Shown: positions 34,302 through 44,193, counted from the first letter of the stretch. The stretch is DNA of 64,000 bases from Rhizobium skierniewicense (GCF_014196515.1 NZ_JACIDV010000005.1:306560-370559), one strand, 5' to 3'. Notes: a model not told the origin generated them from the letters alone. Translations and numbers: made by a program.

Positions 34302-35840
34302 TCACTCTTCCCAACGCACATCTGTCAGCACGTTGGACGGGATAGGCTCGTTTTCCCACAGCCCCTCAATCTTCCTGTCCCAAACGCCGAGCTTCGGCAT
34401 CACGAAAAGGAACAGCGCTGGCACATCCTGCGCCAGGATCTTCTGCGCGTCCTGATACAGATCCTCTTGTTCTACCGGATCGGCTGTCAGTTCGACGTTC
34501 TTGATGATCTCGTTGAAGGTCGGGTTCTTGTAATTGAAATAATAGGGGTCACGCGAGAATATATCGATATCCATCGGCTCCGCATGGGCGACGATGGTCA
34601 TGTCGTAATTGGCGCCTTTGAGCACATCCGACACCCATTTGCCCGGGAATTCCGTGGTCTCGATGGTCATCGTCACACCGATCTCGGCAAACATGGCTTG
34701 CAGGATCTGCGAGGTCCGCTGCGCATAGGGCATTTGCGGCGCCTTGATGGTGAAGGAAAGACCGTTCGGATAACCAGCTTCAGCCAGCAACGTCCGGGCT
34801 TTTTCGGGATCATAGGGATGAACGCCTGTCGTATCGACGTAACCGCGATCATTGGGGGTGTAATGGCTGCCGATGGGGGTGCCAAAGCCGGACCATGCGC
34901 CTTCGATCACCGTCGCGCGATCCACCGCCATCATCAGGGCCTGGCGCACGCGCTTGTCGTTGAAAGGCTTGACGGCGTTGTTCATGCCAGCAACGACCTT
35001 CAGTTCGGTGTTGCCGATGAAGGTGCCGAGCCGGGTATGCCCTTCGAAGGAGGCCATCAGTTCCGGTGCGCCAAATTCGGGGAAAGCATCGATATCGCCG
35101 GATTTCAGCGCGGCGGCCTGGGCCTGCGGATCGGGAATGAAACGGAACGTGGCTTTTTCAAGCGCGATGGTCGCGGATTTGTCCCAGTAATCCGTGTTGC
35201 GGGCCATCTCGACCTTCTCACCCTTGGACCAGTTGACGAACTTGAACGGACCGGTGCCGATGGGCGTGGTCTTGTTGCCGTCGGAAGATTTGGTGCCGAC
35301 CATCACTGAGGCGGGCCAGCCGAGCCAATAGAGCAGGCTGCCGGACGGCTGCTTCAACGTAAGAACGAGCGTCGTCGGGTCTGGCGTTTCGATGCTATCG
35401 ATGGCCGCAAAGAAGCGCTTTTGCGGGTTGATGGAAGCATCGCCCCTTGCACGGTCCAGCGACGCCTTGGCAACAGAGGCATCGAAAGCCTCGCCATCGT
35501 GGAATTTCACGCCCTCACGCAGTTTGAACGTGTAGGTCTTGCCGTCTTCGGATATCTCCCAGCTGTCCGCCAGTTGCGGCTGGATCTTTCCGTCCCTGTC
35601 GATCGTGACGAGGCCTTCGAAGATGTTCTGCCATGTCACCTGGCCAATGAAGACGTTAGCACCGGCTGTCGGGTCAAGCCCTGCAGGCTCTGTGCCCATT
35701 CCGATGGTGATGGCGTTTTTTGCCGCTGCAAAAGCCGCCGTGGCGGGCAGCATCGCTGAAAGAGCAGTCGCGACGGCAAGGCCTAGCGCCAAACGGCGTG
35801 TGAGGGTTACCGATTGCAAAAGCATGCTGTGCATCATCAT
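34302..35840 (-). CDS. Peptide-type ABC transporter, substrate-binding protein, system 1
   Basis: A 512-residue periplasmic binding protein of family 5. A signal peptide at about 14-40 (LALGLAVATALSAMLPATAA) is followed by ITIGMGTEPAGLDPTAGANV. PQLADSWEISEDGKTYTFKL, REGVKFHDGEAFDASV is the family hallmark, and IGTGPFKFVNW follows. TGGAGACG stands before the first ATG. The ligand is unknown: this family covers di- and oligopeptides, nickel, glutathione and opines. Confidence 0.9.
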   Translation of the reverse strand: MMMHSMLLQSVTLTRRLALGLAVATALSAMLPATAAFAAAKNAITIGMGTEPAGLDPTAGANVFIGQVTWQNIFEGLVTIDRDGKIQPQLADSWEISEDGKTYTFKLREGVKFHDGEAFDASVAKASLDRARGDASINPQKRFFAAIDSIETPDPTTLVLTLKQPSGSLLYWLGWPASVMVGTKSSDGNKTTPIGTGPFKFVNWSKGEKVEMARNTDYWDKSATIALEKATFRFIPDPQAQAAALKSGDIDAFPEFGAPELMASFEGHTRLGTFIGNTELKVVAGMNNAVKPFNDKRVRQALMMAVDRATVIEGAWSGFGTPIGSHYTPNDRGYVDTTGVHPYDPEKARTLLAEAGYPNGLSFTIKAPQMPYAQRTSQILQAMFAEIGVTMTIETTEFPGKWVSDVLKGANYDMTIVAHAEPMDIDIFSRDPYYFNYKNPTFNEIIKNVELTADPVEQEDLYQDAQKILAQDVPALFLFVMPKLGVWDRKIEGLWENEPIPSNVLTDVRWEE

Positions 35841-35924
35841 CGTCTCCAGTCGAGCGGCGCCAACATTCTGTGTCCAGCGCGTTGCTGAAATCGCTACACG
35901 ATATCAGGGGCGCAAATCAACTGC

Positions 35925-36824
35925 CTATTTTGGCAGGTTAGCAATGAAAGTCCCGATGAAATCCGCCAGCGTCGCTGCTGCGAAGGAGAGCTCCCGGTGT
36001 GGCGCAACGCCAAGTTCCATATGCGTGCGCACGCCCTTGGGACCGCTTATGGGCACCGCGACCATCTGGCCAGCCTTGATGTCGCGGGCAACAGTCAGAG
36101 CCGGCAGAAGGGTGACGGCGGCGCGGTCCAGCACCAGTTCTTTCAGCAGTTCCAGCGAGCTGACAGTGAACACGGGATCGAGCGTGATGCCGGCTTGCTC
36201 AAACAGGGCATCGAAAGCCTGCCGTGCCGCGAAGGTTTTGTCCGGCAAAGCCAGAGGCACAGACGCTAGGTCCTTCAATGCGATCGACGTCTTAGCCGCC
36301 AATGGATGGTCTGCGGGGAGGATGACGTCGTAACAGATCTCGCGCTTTGCGAGGATTTTGACCTCCGTTGTTTTTGGAGCAAACAGCGTGAGGGCAATAT
36401 CGGCCTGTGAAGAAACCAGCGCATCGATGGCCTGACGGGCGCTGGTAATGTGAACTTCGAAACGCAGCTTCGGATAGGCTTGGGCGAACTGCGACAGCGC
36501 CGGTGCCAGCAGGCTGGCGACGGTGGCGCCATTGGCATAGATCGTGGCACGGCCGCGTTCCAGTCCCTTGAGATCATCGATCAGCTGGTGGACATGCCAA
36601 AGCTCGCGCAGGGTCTTGCCAGCCCGTGCTGCCAGAAGCTCCCCCGCTGCCGTCAAGGTCACGCCACGGCTGGATCGCTCCACCAGCGGCGCACCGAAAT
36701 AGTCCTCGAGGTTTTCGATCTGGCGGCTGACGGCCGTCGGCGCGACATTCAGATTTTCCGCCGCCGCGCGCATGGAACTGGTGCGGACAAGCTCATCGAA
36801 ATACATCAATGCGCGGAGGTTCAT
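35925..36824 (-). CDS. LysR-family transcriptional regulator
   Basis: A 299-residue regulator. Winged helix: LMYFDELVRTSSMRAAAENL, NVAPTAVSRQIENLEDYFGA. The C-terminal effector domain spans about 90-299. It lies between the two peptide-type importers, in the same direction as both, 84 bases before the binding protein of system 1. It may control that system, but LysR regulators are more often divergent from their target. Confidence 0.88.
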   Translation of the reverse strand: MNLRALMYFDELVRTSSMRAAAENLNVAPTAVSRQIENLEDYFGAPLVERSSRGVTLTAAGELLAARAGKTLRELWHVHQLIDDLKGLERGRATIYANGATVASLLAPALSQFAQAYPKLRFEVHITSARQAIDALVSSQADIALTLFAPKTTEVKILAKREICYDVILPADHPLAAKTSIALKDLASVPLALPDKTFAARQAFDALFEQAGITLDPVFTVSSLELLKELVLDRAAVTLLPALTVARDIKAGQMVAVPISGPKGVRTHMELGVAPHRELSFAAATLADFIGTFIANLPK

Positions 36825-36897
36825 GGTGACGCCATCTCTTTCATCCCTGTGCCTGTCACAGGAATGAGGGAGGTTGTAGCAGCATCACTGCCATGCC

Positions 36898-37647
36898 TCA
36901 ATCACGCACGAAACCTTCGCTGGCCACCAGCAATTGCCGCGTGTAATCCGCCTCAAACGTCCGGCTTTCAAGCGCGTCCACATCCAGCATTTCCACCACC
37001 TTGCCGCTTTTCATGACCGCCAAGCGGTCGCACATGTGGCTGATGACGCCGAGGTCGTGACTGACCATCAGGAAAGTGAGGTTTCGGTCCTTACGGGCCT
37101 GTTCCAGCAAATTGAGAATTTCGGCCTGAATGGAAGCATCGAGCGCCGACGTCGGTTCGTCCAGCAGCAGGATTTTCGGCTCAAGAATGAGCGCGCGGGC
37201 AATGGCGATGCGCTGGCGCTGACCGCCGGACAGTTGGTGCGAGTAGCGAAAGCGGAAGCCGCTTCCAAGACCGACCTCATCCAGCGCGCGAGTGATGCGG
37301 GCTTCCTTGTCCTCAATGCCGTGGATCGTCAAGGGCTCCAACAGCAGCGCATCCACCGTCTGGCGCGGATGCAGCGAGCCGTAGGGGTCTTGAAACACCA
37401 TCTGCACATCGCGGTAAAAGCTCTTTTCCCGGAACTTGCTCTTGTAGGTTCGCCCCTCGACCATGAGAGTGCCTTCATCGAAGTGGTTGAGACCGGCAAT
37501 GGCGCGCAGCAGCGTGGATTTGCCCGAGCCGGATTCGCCGACAAGACCAAAGGACTGGCCCTTGTTCACGTCGATGCTGACGCCATCAAGCGCAATGTGC
37601 CCATCGAAATCCACCAGCAGATCGGAAACGGAAAGAACTGAGGTCAT
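36898..37647 (-). CDS. Peptide-type ABC transporter, ATP-binding protein (short DppF/NikE-like), system 2
   Basis: A 249-residue ATPase: Walker [18 protein letters not shown]-loop MVFQDPYGSLHPRQTV, signature [16 protein letters not shown], Walker [12 protein letters not shown], switch VSHDLG. At this length it lacks the C-terminal oligopeptide domain with conserved cysteines found in DppF/OppF (about 330 residues) and is closer to NikD/NikE in size. Its ATG overlaps the upstream stop by four bases (ATGA). Confidence 0.9.
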   Translation of the reverse strand: MTSVLSVSDLLVDFDGHIALDGVSIDVNKGQSFGLVGESGSGKSTLLRAIAGLNHFDEGTLMVEGRTYKSKFREKSFYRDVQMVFQDPYGSLHPRQTVDALLLEPLTIHGIEDKEARITRALDEVGLGSGFRFRYSHQLSGGQRQRIAIARALILEPKILLLDEPTSALDASIQAEILNLLEQARKDRNLTFLMVSHDLGVISHMCDRLAVMKSGKVVEMLDVDALESRTFEADYTRQLLVASEGFVRD

Positions 37648-38480
37648 AGGCGCCACTCCAGCTGGCGGTCCAGAACCGGCAGGGGATGCCTGTTATCGCC
37701 GATCTTGGGCAGGCAGTTGAGCAGCCCGCGCGTGTAAGGGTGCTGCGCATGGTCCAGATTGGCCGCGTCAAGCTCCTCCACCACGCGGCCCGCATACATG
37801 ACGAGGACGCGGTCGCAGAAGGAGGAAACCAGCCGCAGATCGTGAGAGATGAAAATCAGCCCCATGCCACGATCGCGCACAAGCTTGTCGAGAATGCCGA
37901 GAACTTCCAGTTGTACCGTCACATCGAGCGCTGATGTCGGCTCGTCGGCAATCAGAAGTTCCGGTCCGCAGACCAGCATCATGGCGATCATCACGCGCTG
38001 GCCCATGCCGCCGGATACTTCGTGCGGATAAAGACCGAAAACGCGTTCCGGCTCGCGGATCTGCACCGCCTCCAGCATGTCGAGCGTACGCTGTTTTGCA
38101 TCCGATGAACTGATGCGCTCATGCGTCCGTAACGTTTCGACAATCTGGCGACCAATGGGCATGACCGGGTTCAGTGAATATTTCGGGTCCTGCAGGATCA
38201 TGCCGATGCGCTTGCCGCGAATGCTGCGGCGCTGTTTAGCCGAGGCTTTCAGCAGATCGATATCGCCGAAACGTAGGGCATCCGCCTCGATTTTCGCGGC
38301 AGACGGCGTCAGCCCCATGATGGCGCGACCGGTCTGCGACTTGCCGGAACCGGATTCGCCGACGATGCCGAGACGCTCCCTGCCGAGCGTGAAAGACACG
38401 CCGCGCACCGCCTCCACCAACCCGGTGCGGGTGGGAAAGCTGACGCGCAGGTTGTCAACGGTCAGAAGCGGAGCCGTCAT
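37644..38480 (-). CDS. Peptide-type ABC transporter, ATP-binding protein (short DppD/NikD-like), system 2
   Basis: A 278-residue ATPase: Walker [18 protein letters not shown]-loop [16 protein letters not shown], signature [16 protein letters not shown], Walker [13 protein letters not shown], switch ISHDLR. It carries the [15 protein letters not shown] start of the oligopeptide domain but ends soon after, without the usual cysteines. It overlaps both neighbours by four bases. It could also serve the ATPase-less system 1. Confidence 0.9.
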   Translation of the reverse strand: MTAPLLTVDNLRVSFPTRTGLVEAVRGVSFTLGRERLGIVGESGSGKSQTGRAIMGLTPSAAKIEADALRFGDIDLLKASAKQRRSIRGKRIGMILQDPKYSLNPVMPIGRQIVETLRTHERISSSDAKQRTLDMLEAVQIREPERVFGLYPHEVSGGMGQRVMIAMMLVCGPELLIADEPTSALDVTVQLEVLGILDKLVRDRGMGLIFISHDLRLVSSFCDRVLVMYAGRVVEELDAANLDHAQHPYTRGLLNCLPKIGDNRHPLPVLDRQLEWRL

Positions 38481-39409
38481 TGACCTGCCTCCTTCGGATC
38501 CAGCGCATCGCGCAGCCCATCGCCCAAAAGGTTGAAGCCCAGACTGACGATGAGAATGGCAATTCCCGGCATGGCGGCGACCCACCATTGGTCGAGAATA
38601 AAGCGGCGACCGGATGCGATCATGGCACCCCATTCCGGCAGCGGCGGCTGTGCACCGAGGCCGAGAAAGCCGAGACCGGCGGCAGTCAGAATGATACCCG
38701 CCATATCCAGCGTCACACGCACGATGAGCGATGACATGCACAGTGGCATGACGTGTTTGAGCACGATGCGCCAAGGCGACGCGCCCATGAGCTTGATAGC
38801 CGCGATGAAATCAGAGTTGCGGAATGTCATGGTTTCAGCGCGGGCAATGCGGGCATAGGGCGGCCATGAGGTGACGGCAATGGCCAGCACCGCATTCTCG
38901 ATGCCCGGCCCCAAGGCTGCCACCAGAGCCAGCGCCAGAACAAGCTTGGGGAACGCCAGAAAAATATCGGTGATGCGCATCAGCACGGCATCGACCCAGC
39001 CACCGGCATAACCGGCGACGGTGCCGACGATGAGGCCAACGGGGGCGGCGATGATGGCCACCAGCATGACCACGAACAGCGTCAGCCGCGAACCGTGGAT
39101 GAGGCGCGAGAGAATATCGCGACCCTGATCATCCGTGCCGAGCCAATAACCGGCACTCCCGGGAGGCAGCAGGCGGGCATTGCGCAAATCCCCCTGCACG
39201 GGTGAATGCGGGGCCAGCACATTGGCAAAGATCGCCACCAGCACCAGCGCCGCGATGATGCCGAGCCCGGCCAGCGCCAGCCGGTTTTCCGAAAACCGCC
39301 GCCAGATGACATAGGCGCGGCCGAGCCGGGCCTGCCTACGGGATGCCGGTCTGTCGGACAGCAGCCATTCCCGGCTGTAAGGTTTCAAGGGGGTCAAAGC
39401 TGTCGTCAT
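38477..39409 (-). CDS. Peptide-type ABC transporter, permease (DppC-like), system 2
   Basis: A 310-residue permease. The N-terminal helix LALAGLGIIAALVLVAIFAN, then APHSPVQGDL and GYWLGTDDQGRDILSRLIHG, are DppC hallmarks. Coupling region FIAAIKLMGASPWRIVLKHV. Overlaps of four bases with both neighbours. Confidence 0.9.
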   Translation of the reverse strand: MTTALTPLKPYSREWLLSDRPASRRQARLGRAYVIWRRFSENRLALAGLGIIAALVLVAIFANVLAPHSPVQGDLRNARLLPPGSAGYWLGTDDQGRDILSRLIHGSRLTLFVVMLVAIIAAPVGLIVGTVAGYAGGWVDAVLMRITDIFLAFPKLVLALALVAALGPGIENAVLAIAVTSWPPYARIARAETMTFRNSDFIAAIKLMGASPWRIVLKHVMPLCMSSLIVRVTLDMAGIILTAAGLGFLGLGAQPPLPEWGAMIASGRRFILDQWWVAAMPGIAILIVSLGFNLLGDGLRDALDPKEAGQ

Positions 39410-40473
39410 CGGCTGCGCGTCCTTGGATCGAGCGTCCGGTAGAGCAGATCGGACAGGAGATTGATGCTGATGAACACGGCACCGATGACGATGGTGCCGC
39501 CGAGAACGGCGTTCATATCCGCATTCTGCAAGGAATTGGTGATGTAAAGGCCAAGCCCCGGCCAGGAGAAGATGGTTTCCGTGAGCACAGAACCTTCCAG
39601 CAAACCGGCGTAGGACAGCACGATGACTGTCAACAACGGCACGGCAGCGTTGCGCAACGCGTGGAACCAGATGATACGCATTTCCGACAGACCCTTGGCG
39701 CGGGCGGCGACGATGTACTCTTGGGCAAGTTCATTGAGCATGAAGGAGCGCGTCATGCGGCTGATATAGGCGAGCGAGAAATAACCCAGCAATCCGGCAG
39801 GCAGGATGATGTGCCGGAACAGATCCCACAGCACATCCCACTGCCCCTGCCAGAAGGCATCCAGCAGATAAAAGCCTGTTCCCGGCGTGAAGGTGAATTC
39901 GTAGACGATATCCATCCGTCCGGGATAGGCAACCCAGTTCAGCTTGGCGTAAAACACCAGAAGCGCCAAGAGGCCCAGCCAGAAAATCGGCACGGAATAA
40001 CCGACAAGACCGATGATGCGGACGATCTGGTCGATGATGCTGCCGCGCTTGACGGCGGCGAGAACGCCAAGCGGAATGCCGAAGACAGCGCCGATCAGCG
40101 TACCGATGGTGGCAAGCTCGATGGTCGCAGGGAAGACCCTGATAATATCGGTCATCACAGGATTGGTGGTCAGCACCGAGGTGCCAAAGTCACCCGATAG
40201 CGCTTGTTTGATGTAGAGAAAAAACTGGTGCCAGAGCGGCAGGTTGAGGCCGAGCTCTTCGCGCACACGCTCCACCACATGGGCAGGCGCACGGTCGCCC
40301 ACGATGGCGAGAGCGGGATCGATGGGGATGACGCGACCGATAAAGAAGGTAACCGCCAGCAATCCCAAAAATGTGGTGATGACGGTGACAAGGAAGCCGA
40401 TGATGGCGTTCAGGCGCTTGTTGGCGCGGCTTTTGCCGCGCCTTGGCCTTGGTACTGTTTCAATGATGGTCAC
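39406..40473 (-). CDS. Peptide-type ABC transporter, permease (DppB-like), system 2
   Basis: A 355-residue permease with a longer than usual basic N-terminus (PRPRRGKSRANKRLN) and six hydrophobic segments. FLGLLAVTFFIGRVIPIDPA is the DppB start and EYIVAARAKGLSEMRIIWFH the coupling motif. It follows the binding-protein gene by 18 bases. Confidence 0.9.
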   Translation of the reverse strand: MTIIETVPRPRRGKSRANKRLNAIIGFLVTVITTFLGLLAVTFFIGRVIPIDPALAIVGDRAPAHVVERVREELGLNLPLWHQFFLYIKQALSGDFGTSVLTTNPVMTDIIRVFPATIELATIGTLIGAVFGIPLGVLAAVKRGSIIDQIVRIIGLVGYSVPIFWLGLLALLVFYAKLNWVAYPGRMDIVYEFTFTPGTGFYLLDAFWQGQWDVLWDLFRHIILPAGLLGYFSLAYISRMTRSFMLNELAQEYIVAARAKGLSEMRIIWFHALRNAAVPLLTVIVLSYAGLLEGSVLTETIFSWPGLGLYITNSLQNADMNAVLGGTIVIGAVFISINLLSDLLYRTLDPRTRSR

Positions 40474-40491
40474 TGGATCAATCCTGCCGGA

Positions 40492-42132
40492 CTATTCCTT
40501 GGAGACCGGGAAGACATAGTTGGTGTCGAAGCTTGGTCCAAGCTTCAGACCCTTGACCTTGTTGGAGAAACCGGCAATTTCCGTCTTCTGTTCGATCACG
40601 ACGAACGGACCGCTTTCCAGAACCTTACGCTGCAAGTCCTGATACATGGCCGCACGCTTGGCGTTATCCTTTTCAAGAAGCGCTGCCTGTGTCTGCTTTG
40701 TCAGCTCAGGAACGTCCCAGGCATTGCGCCATGCAAGCGTCTTGGTCTTGCCCTCATCCGAATTGTCATAGTTGATGGTGAAGGTCTCGGCATTCGAGTT
40801 GGGGTCGAAATAGTCCGAACCCCAGTCGCCGATATAGATATCGTGCTGACGGGCACGATATTTCGTCAGCGTCTGCTTGCCATCACCAGGAATGATGCTG
40901 AGCTTGATGCCGGCTTGCGCCAGGGTCTGCTGGATGTTCTCGGCAATACCAGTCACTGGCTGCGTGTTGCGCACATCCATGGTTACGGTGAAACCGTCCT
41001 TCAGGCCTGCCTTTGCCAGCAATTCCTTGGCCTTGGCCACATCGAGCTTGTAGGGATTTTCATCCAGGGCACCAAGCTGACCCTTGGGCAGGAAGGTCTG
41101 GTGAACCTCACCAATGCCCTTGATGATGGTGGCACCGATGCCCTCGTAATCGACCAGATATTTAAAGGCTTCCACGACCTCGGGCTTTTTCAGGTTCTCG
41201 TTCTTCTGGTTCAGGCCGAGATAATAGACCGTGCCCTTCGGTGCCGAGATAACAGTGAAGCCTTCTTTTTTGGAGACGGCTTCCATATCGCCGGGCTCAA
41301 GGTTACGGGCCACATCGATATCGCCATTTTCCAGCGCCAGACGCTGGCCCGAGCTTTCCTTCATATGGCGATAGACGACGCGCTTGAGCTTTGGCTTCTC
41401 GGCATAATAATTCGGGTTGGCTTCCAGAATAACCGCTTCATTGGCCTTCCAGCCGAGGATTTTGTAAGGGCCGGAACCGGCGTAACCGGTCTTCAGGAAT
41501 TCGTTGCCGAAATCGCTTTCATATTTGTAATCGGCGCTTGGCGTCACAGCCTTGGCCTTTTCCATCACAAGCTTTTTGTCAACGACGGAGGCAACCGTTG
41601 CCGTCAAAACGTTGAGAACGAAGCTGGGCGCATAGGCCTTGTCCACCGTCAAAACGAAGGTATTGGCATCCGTAGCCTTGGCCTTTTCCGTGACGTTATC
41701 GCCCGTGAGACCGAACTGGGTCAAAAGAAATGCCGGAGATTTATCCAGCTTGACGGCGCGTTCGATGGAGAAGGCGACATCGTCTGCCGTGACGGGATTG
41801 CCGGAGGCAAATTTGAGGTCGGGCTTCAGCTTGAACGTATAGGTCAGGCCGTCTTCGGACGTCGTCCAGCTTTCGGCCAGATCGCCCTTCACCTTCGACG
41901 TATCAGTGATATCGATGGAGACGAGCTTGCTATAGGTATTGCCGGTAACCTCCGCAGTCGTGATTTCAAACGCCTCGCCCGGATCAAGCGAGATGATGTC
42001 ATCAATGGCGAAACCCTCGACCAGCGTGTCGGCAGGCGTTGCCGCAAAGGCCTGCGGGGCGGCAAGAGAAAGCATCGAAAGAGCCACGCTTGTGGCAAGA
42101 ATGCGGGCGGCTTTGTTGAGCGATTTGTTCAT
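40492..42132 (-). CDS. Peptide-type ABC transporter, substrate-binding protein, system 2
   Basis: A 546-residue family 5 binding protein. Signal peptide ILATSVALSMLSLAAPQAFA, then the mature start ATPADTLVEGFAIDDIISLD. GDLAESWTTSEDGLTYTFKL is the family hallmark and GSGPYKILGWKANEAVILEA follows. With a dipeptidase gene 37 bases upstream, di- or short peptides are the likely cargo. Confidence 0.9.
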   Translation of the reverse strand: MNKSLNKAARILATSVALSMLSLAAPQAFAATPADTLVEGFAIDDIISLDPGEAFEITTAEVTGNTYSKLVSIDITDTSKVKGDLAESWTTSEDGLTYTFKLKPDLKFASGNPVTADDVAFSIERAVKLDKSPAFLLTQFGLTGDNVTEKAKATDANTFVLTVDKAYAPSFVLNVLTATVASVVDKKLVMEKAKAVTPSADYKYESDFGNEFLKTGYAGSGPYKILGWKANEAVILEANPNYYAEKPKLKRVVYRHMKESSGQRLALENGDIDVARNLEPGDMEAVSKKEGFTVISAPKGTVYYLGLNQKNENLKKPEVVEAFKYLVDYEGIGATIIKGIGEVHQTFLPKGQLGALDENPYKLDVAKAKELLAKAGLKDGFTVTMDVRNTQPVTGIAENIQQTLAQAGIKLSIIPGDGKQTLTKYRARQHDIYIGDWGSDYFDPNSNAETFTINYDNSDEGKTKTLAWRNAWDVPELTKQTQAALLEKDNAKRAAMYQDLQRKVLESGPFVVIEQKTEIAGFSNKVKGLKLGPSFDTNYVFPVSKE

Positions 42133-42169
42133 CGTCTTCCCCTGTTTGTATCTTTATGTCTACTCGGTC

Positions 42170-43225
42170 TTAGGCCGGTTCGTGCCAGGCCTGAGCCAAA
42201 ACGCGCAGCCAGTTTTCCCGGCAAATTTTAGCAAGGTCTTGATCAGCGTAGCCCGCAGATTTCAGCGCCGCAACAAGATTATTGTTGCCCTTGGCATCCC
42301 GGATTTCCGCTGGAATGGTCGCACCATCGAAGTCGGAACCAAGCGCCACACAATCGATGCCCATGCGTTCGACCATATAATCGATATGCTGGACCATGGC
42401 GGAAAGCGGGGTATCGGCATCCTCACGCGCATCCGGGCGCAGCATGGTGACAGCGTAGTTGAGACCAACAAGTCCGTTGCTCTCCTTGATGGCGTCCATC
42501 TGCTTATCGGTGAGATTGCGCGCGACCGGCGTCAGCGCATGCGCGTTGGAGTGGCTGGCGATCAAAGGCTGGTCGGTGGTCTTTGCCACGTCCCAGAAAC
42601 CCTTTTCGGTGATATGCGCGAGATCGATGAGGATGCCGAGCTGGTTGCAGCGTTTCACCAGCTCGAAACCGGCATCGGTCAAGCCCGGTGCAGTATCGGG
42701 CGACATGGGATAGGCGAAGGGCACGCCGTGGCCGAAAATATTGTGACGGCTCCAGACGGGACCGAGCGAACGCAGGCCTGCGGCATAAAACACATCCAGC
42801 GCATCGAGATCGGCGGCGATCGGCTCACAGCCTTCCATGTGCAAGACGGCGGCGAAGATGCCGTCATCCATGGCTTTGCTGATCTCGGTCGTTGACCGGC
42901 AAAGCTTCCAGGCGCCGGCCTGATCGAGACGCAGCGCGATCGCTGCCTTCTCCAATGCGATATCCAGCGATGGCTGACGTTCCAGCGGGGCTGCAAGCGG
43001 AGTGATATAATGCCCTGACGCGTCTGGCGCCTTGAGGATCAGATCACCGGAGGGAATGTAGATGGCACAGATGCCACCCGCCAATCCGCCTGCCTTGGCG
43101 CGCGGCGCATCGATATGGCCTTCAACGGTGCCCTGCACGAATTCCGCGACGGGATCGCTTCCCGATTTGGCATTGCGCCATAACCGCAAGAGCACATCGT
43201 TATGACCGTCGAACACACGTTGCAT
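42170..43225 (-). CDS. Membrane-dipeptidase-type zinc peptidase, family M19
   Basis: A 351-residue cytoplasmic enzyme that splits dipeptides, including those with D-residues at the C-terminal side. FDGHNDVLLRLW holds the first metal ligands; HMEGCEPI the bridging Glu; DLAHITEKGFWDV and IASHSNAHAL further His ligands; ALGSDFDG the C-terminal Asp. It is the first gene of a leftward operon with a peptide importer, so imported peptides are probably cleaved at once. The start is taken at the ATG at 43225; the 180 bases upstream must hold the promoter. Confidence 0.92.
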   Translation of the reverse strand: MQRVFDGHNDVLLRLWRNAKSGSDPVAEFVQGTVEGHIDAPRAKAGGLAGGICAIYIPSGDLILKAPDASGHYITPLAAPLERQPSLDIALEKAAIALRLDQAGAWKLCRSTTEISKAMDDGIFAAVLHMEGCEPIAADLDALDVFYAAGLRSLGPVWSRHNIFGHGVPFAYPMSPDTAPGLTDAGFELVKRCNQLGILIDLAHITEKGFWDVAKTTDQPLIASHSNAHALTPVARNLTDKQMDAIKESNGLVGLNYAVTMLRPDAREDADTPLSAMVQHIDYMVERMGIDCVALGSDFDGATIPAEIRDAKGNNNLVAALKSAGYADQDLAKICRENWLRVLAQAWHEPA

Positions 43226-43405
43226 GCAAGAATTCCAAACAGAAAGTTCGTATTTTTATATTTGAAGCCATGGGCTTAGCGGGATGCTTGATGCCGTATC
43301 AAATGGTTGGCGATGATCCTAGGCCCATCCTTCACGGCTTCGCAAGTCAAAAAATATGCAGGATGAAAAAATGAACATTCGCTGCCTACCGGCGATTGGT
43401 AACAG

Positions 43406-44077
43406 TCAGAAATGCCACCCGTCACCTGTCTTTTTGAGCATCGGCGTTCGGAAAACGCCCCGCACTTTATCAGGCCAGCGGGTGTCGGCACTGGCCAGTT
43501 TTTCCACCCACCTGTCGGATTGCAGCATGGCCGCGCCGATGACCACGGGCTCGATGCTGGAAGCGGCCAGAAGCGAAAGACCCGCGACAATAGAGGTGCC
43601 GCTGGAAATCACATCATCCACCAGCGCAACCCGCCTGCCCTCCAGAAGCGGCAGCATGCGTGGATCGATATAAAGCCGCTTCTCTTGCTGTGTGGTGATA
43701 GATGACATCGGCACCGACAGCGCGTCCAGATACCAGAATTTGCGCGACGTTCCGAGCGGCACATAGCGGCTATGGCCAAGGCGCTTTGCCACCTCGGCCG
43801 CAAGCGTTAGACCGAGTGTGGGAAGGCCAACCACGACATCGATGTCGAAGTTTTCAAGCTTTTGCGCCAGATCGTCGGCCAAGGCTTCGACAATGGCAAA
43901 CGACGCCTGATTGACGATGAGGGATGCAAGCGCGTGTTCCCCATCCGCCAGCGGACGGATTGGCAGGCGCAACTGCCTGCCATCGTCGAGCGTGACCGGG
44001 AAAAAGCCGGGATGGGGACTGGTAACGTCGAAACTGCCGGGCGGATGGATATCCTGCCAGAATTCGTGCGGCTTCAT
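43406..44077 (-). CDS. Purine-type phosphoribosyltransferase
   Basis: A 223-residue type I phosphoribosyltransferase, which would join a nucleobase to PRPP. The PRPP-binding loop is RRVALVDDVISSGTSIVAGL at about residues 147-166; DVVVGLPTLGLTLAAEVAKR holds the earlier pyrophosphate loop. The N-terminal FWQDIHPPGSF region is not typical of Apt or Hpt, so the base is uncertain. It is divergent from an M20 amidohydrolase and 1.3 kb from an adenine deaminase, which suggests purine salvage. The ATG at 44077 has AAGGA six bases upstream. Confidence 0.8.
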   Translation of the reverse strand: MKPHEFWQDIHPPGSFDVTSPHPGFFPVTLDDGRQLRLPIRPLADGEHALASLIVNQASFAIVEALADDLAQKLENFDIDVVVGLPTLGLTLAAEVAKRLGHSRYVPLGTSRKFWYLDALSVPMSSITTQQEKRLYIDPRMLPLLEGRRVALVDDVISSGTSIVAGLSLLAASSIEPVVIGAAMLQSDRWVEKLASADTRWPDKVRGVFRTPMLKKTGDGWHF

Positions 44078-44193
44078 GACCATTCCTTTCGCGGCAATAA
44101 TATTCCTGTTTTCCAGGCTGCTTCCTATTAATTTTCAGAGACTTCTGCACTAGAAAAAGATGCGTGTTTCGATATTGCAAGGATATGCCGCCC

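Noticed and set aside
40204..42231. 675-codon open frame on the plus strand across the system 2 binding protein
   Set aside because: It is antisense to a clear binding-protein gene and carries no recognisable motif, membrane pattern or ribosome site.
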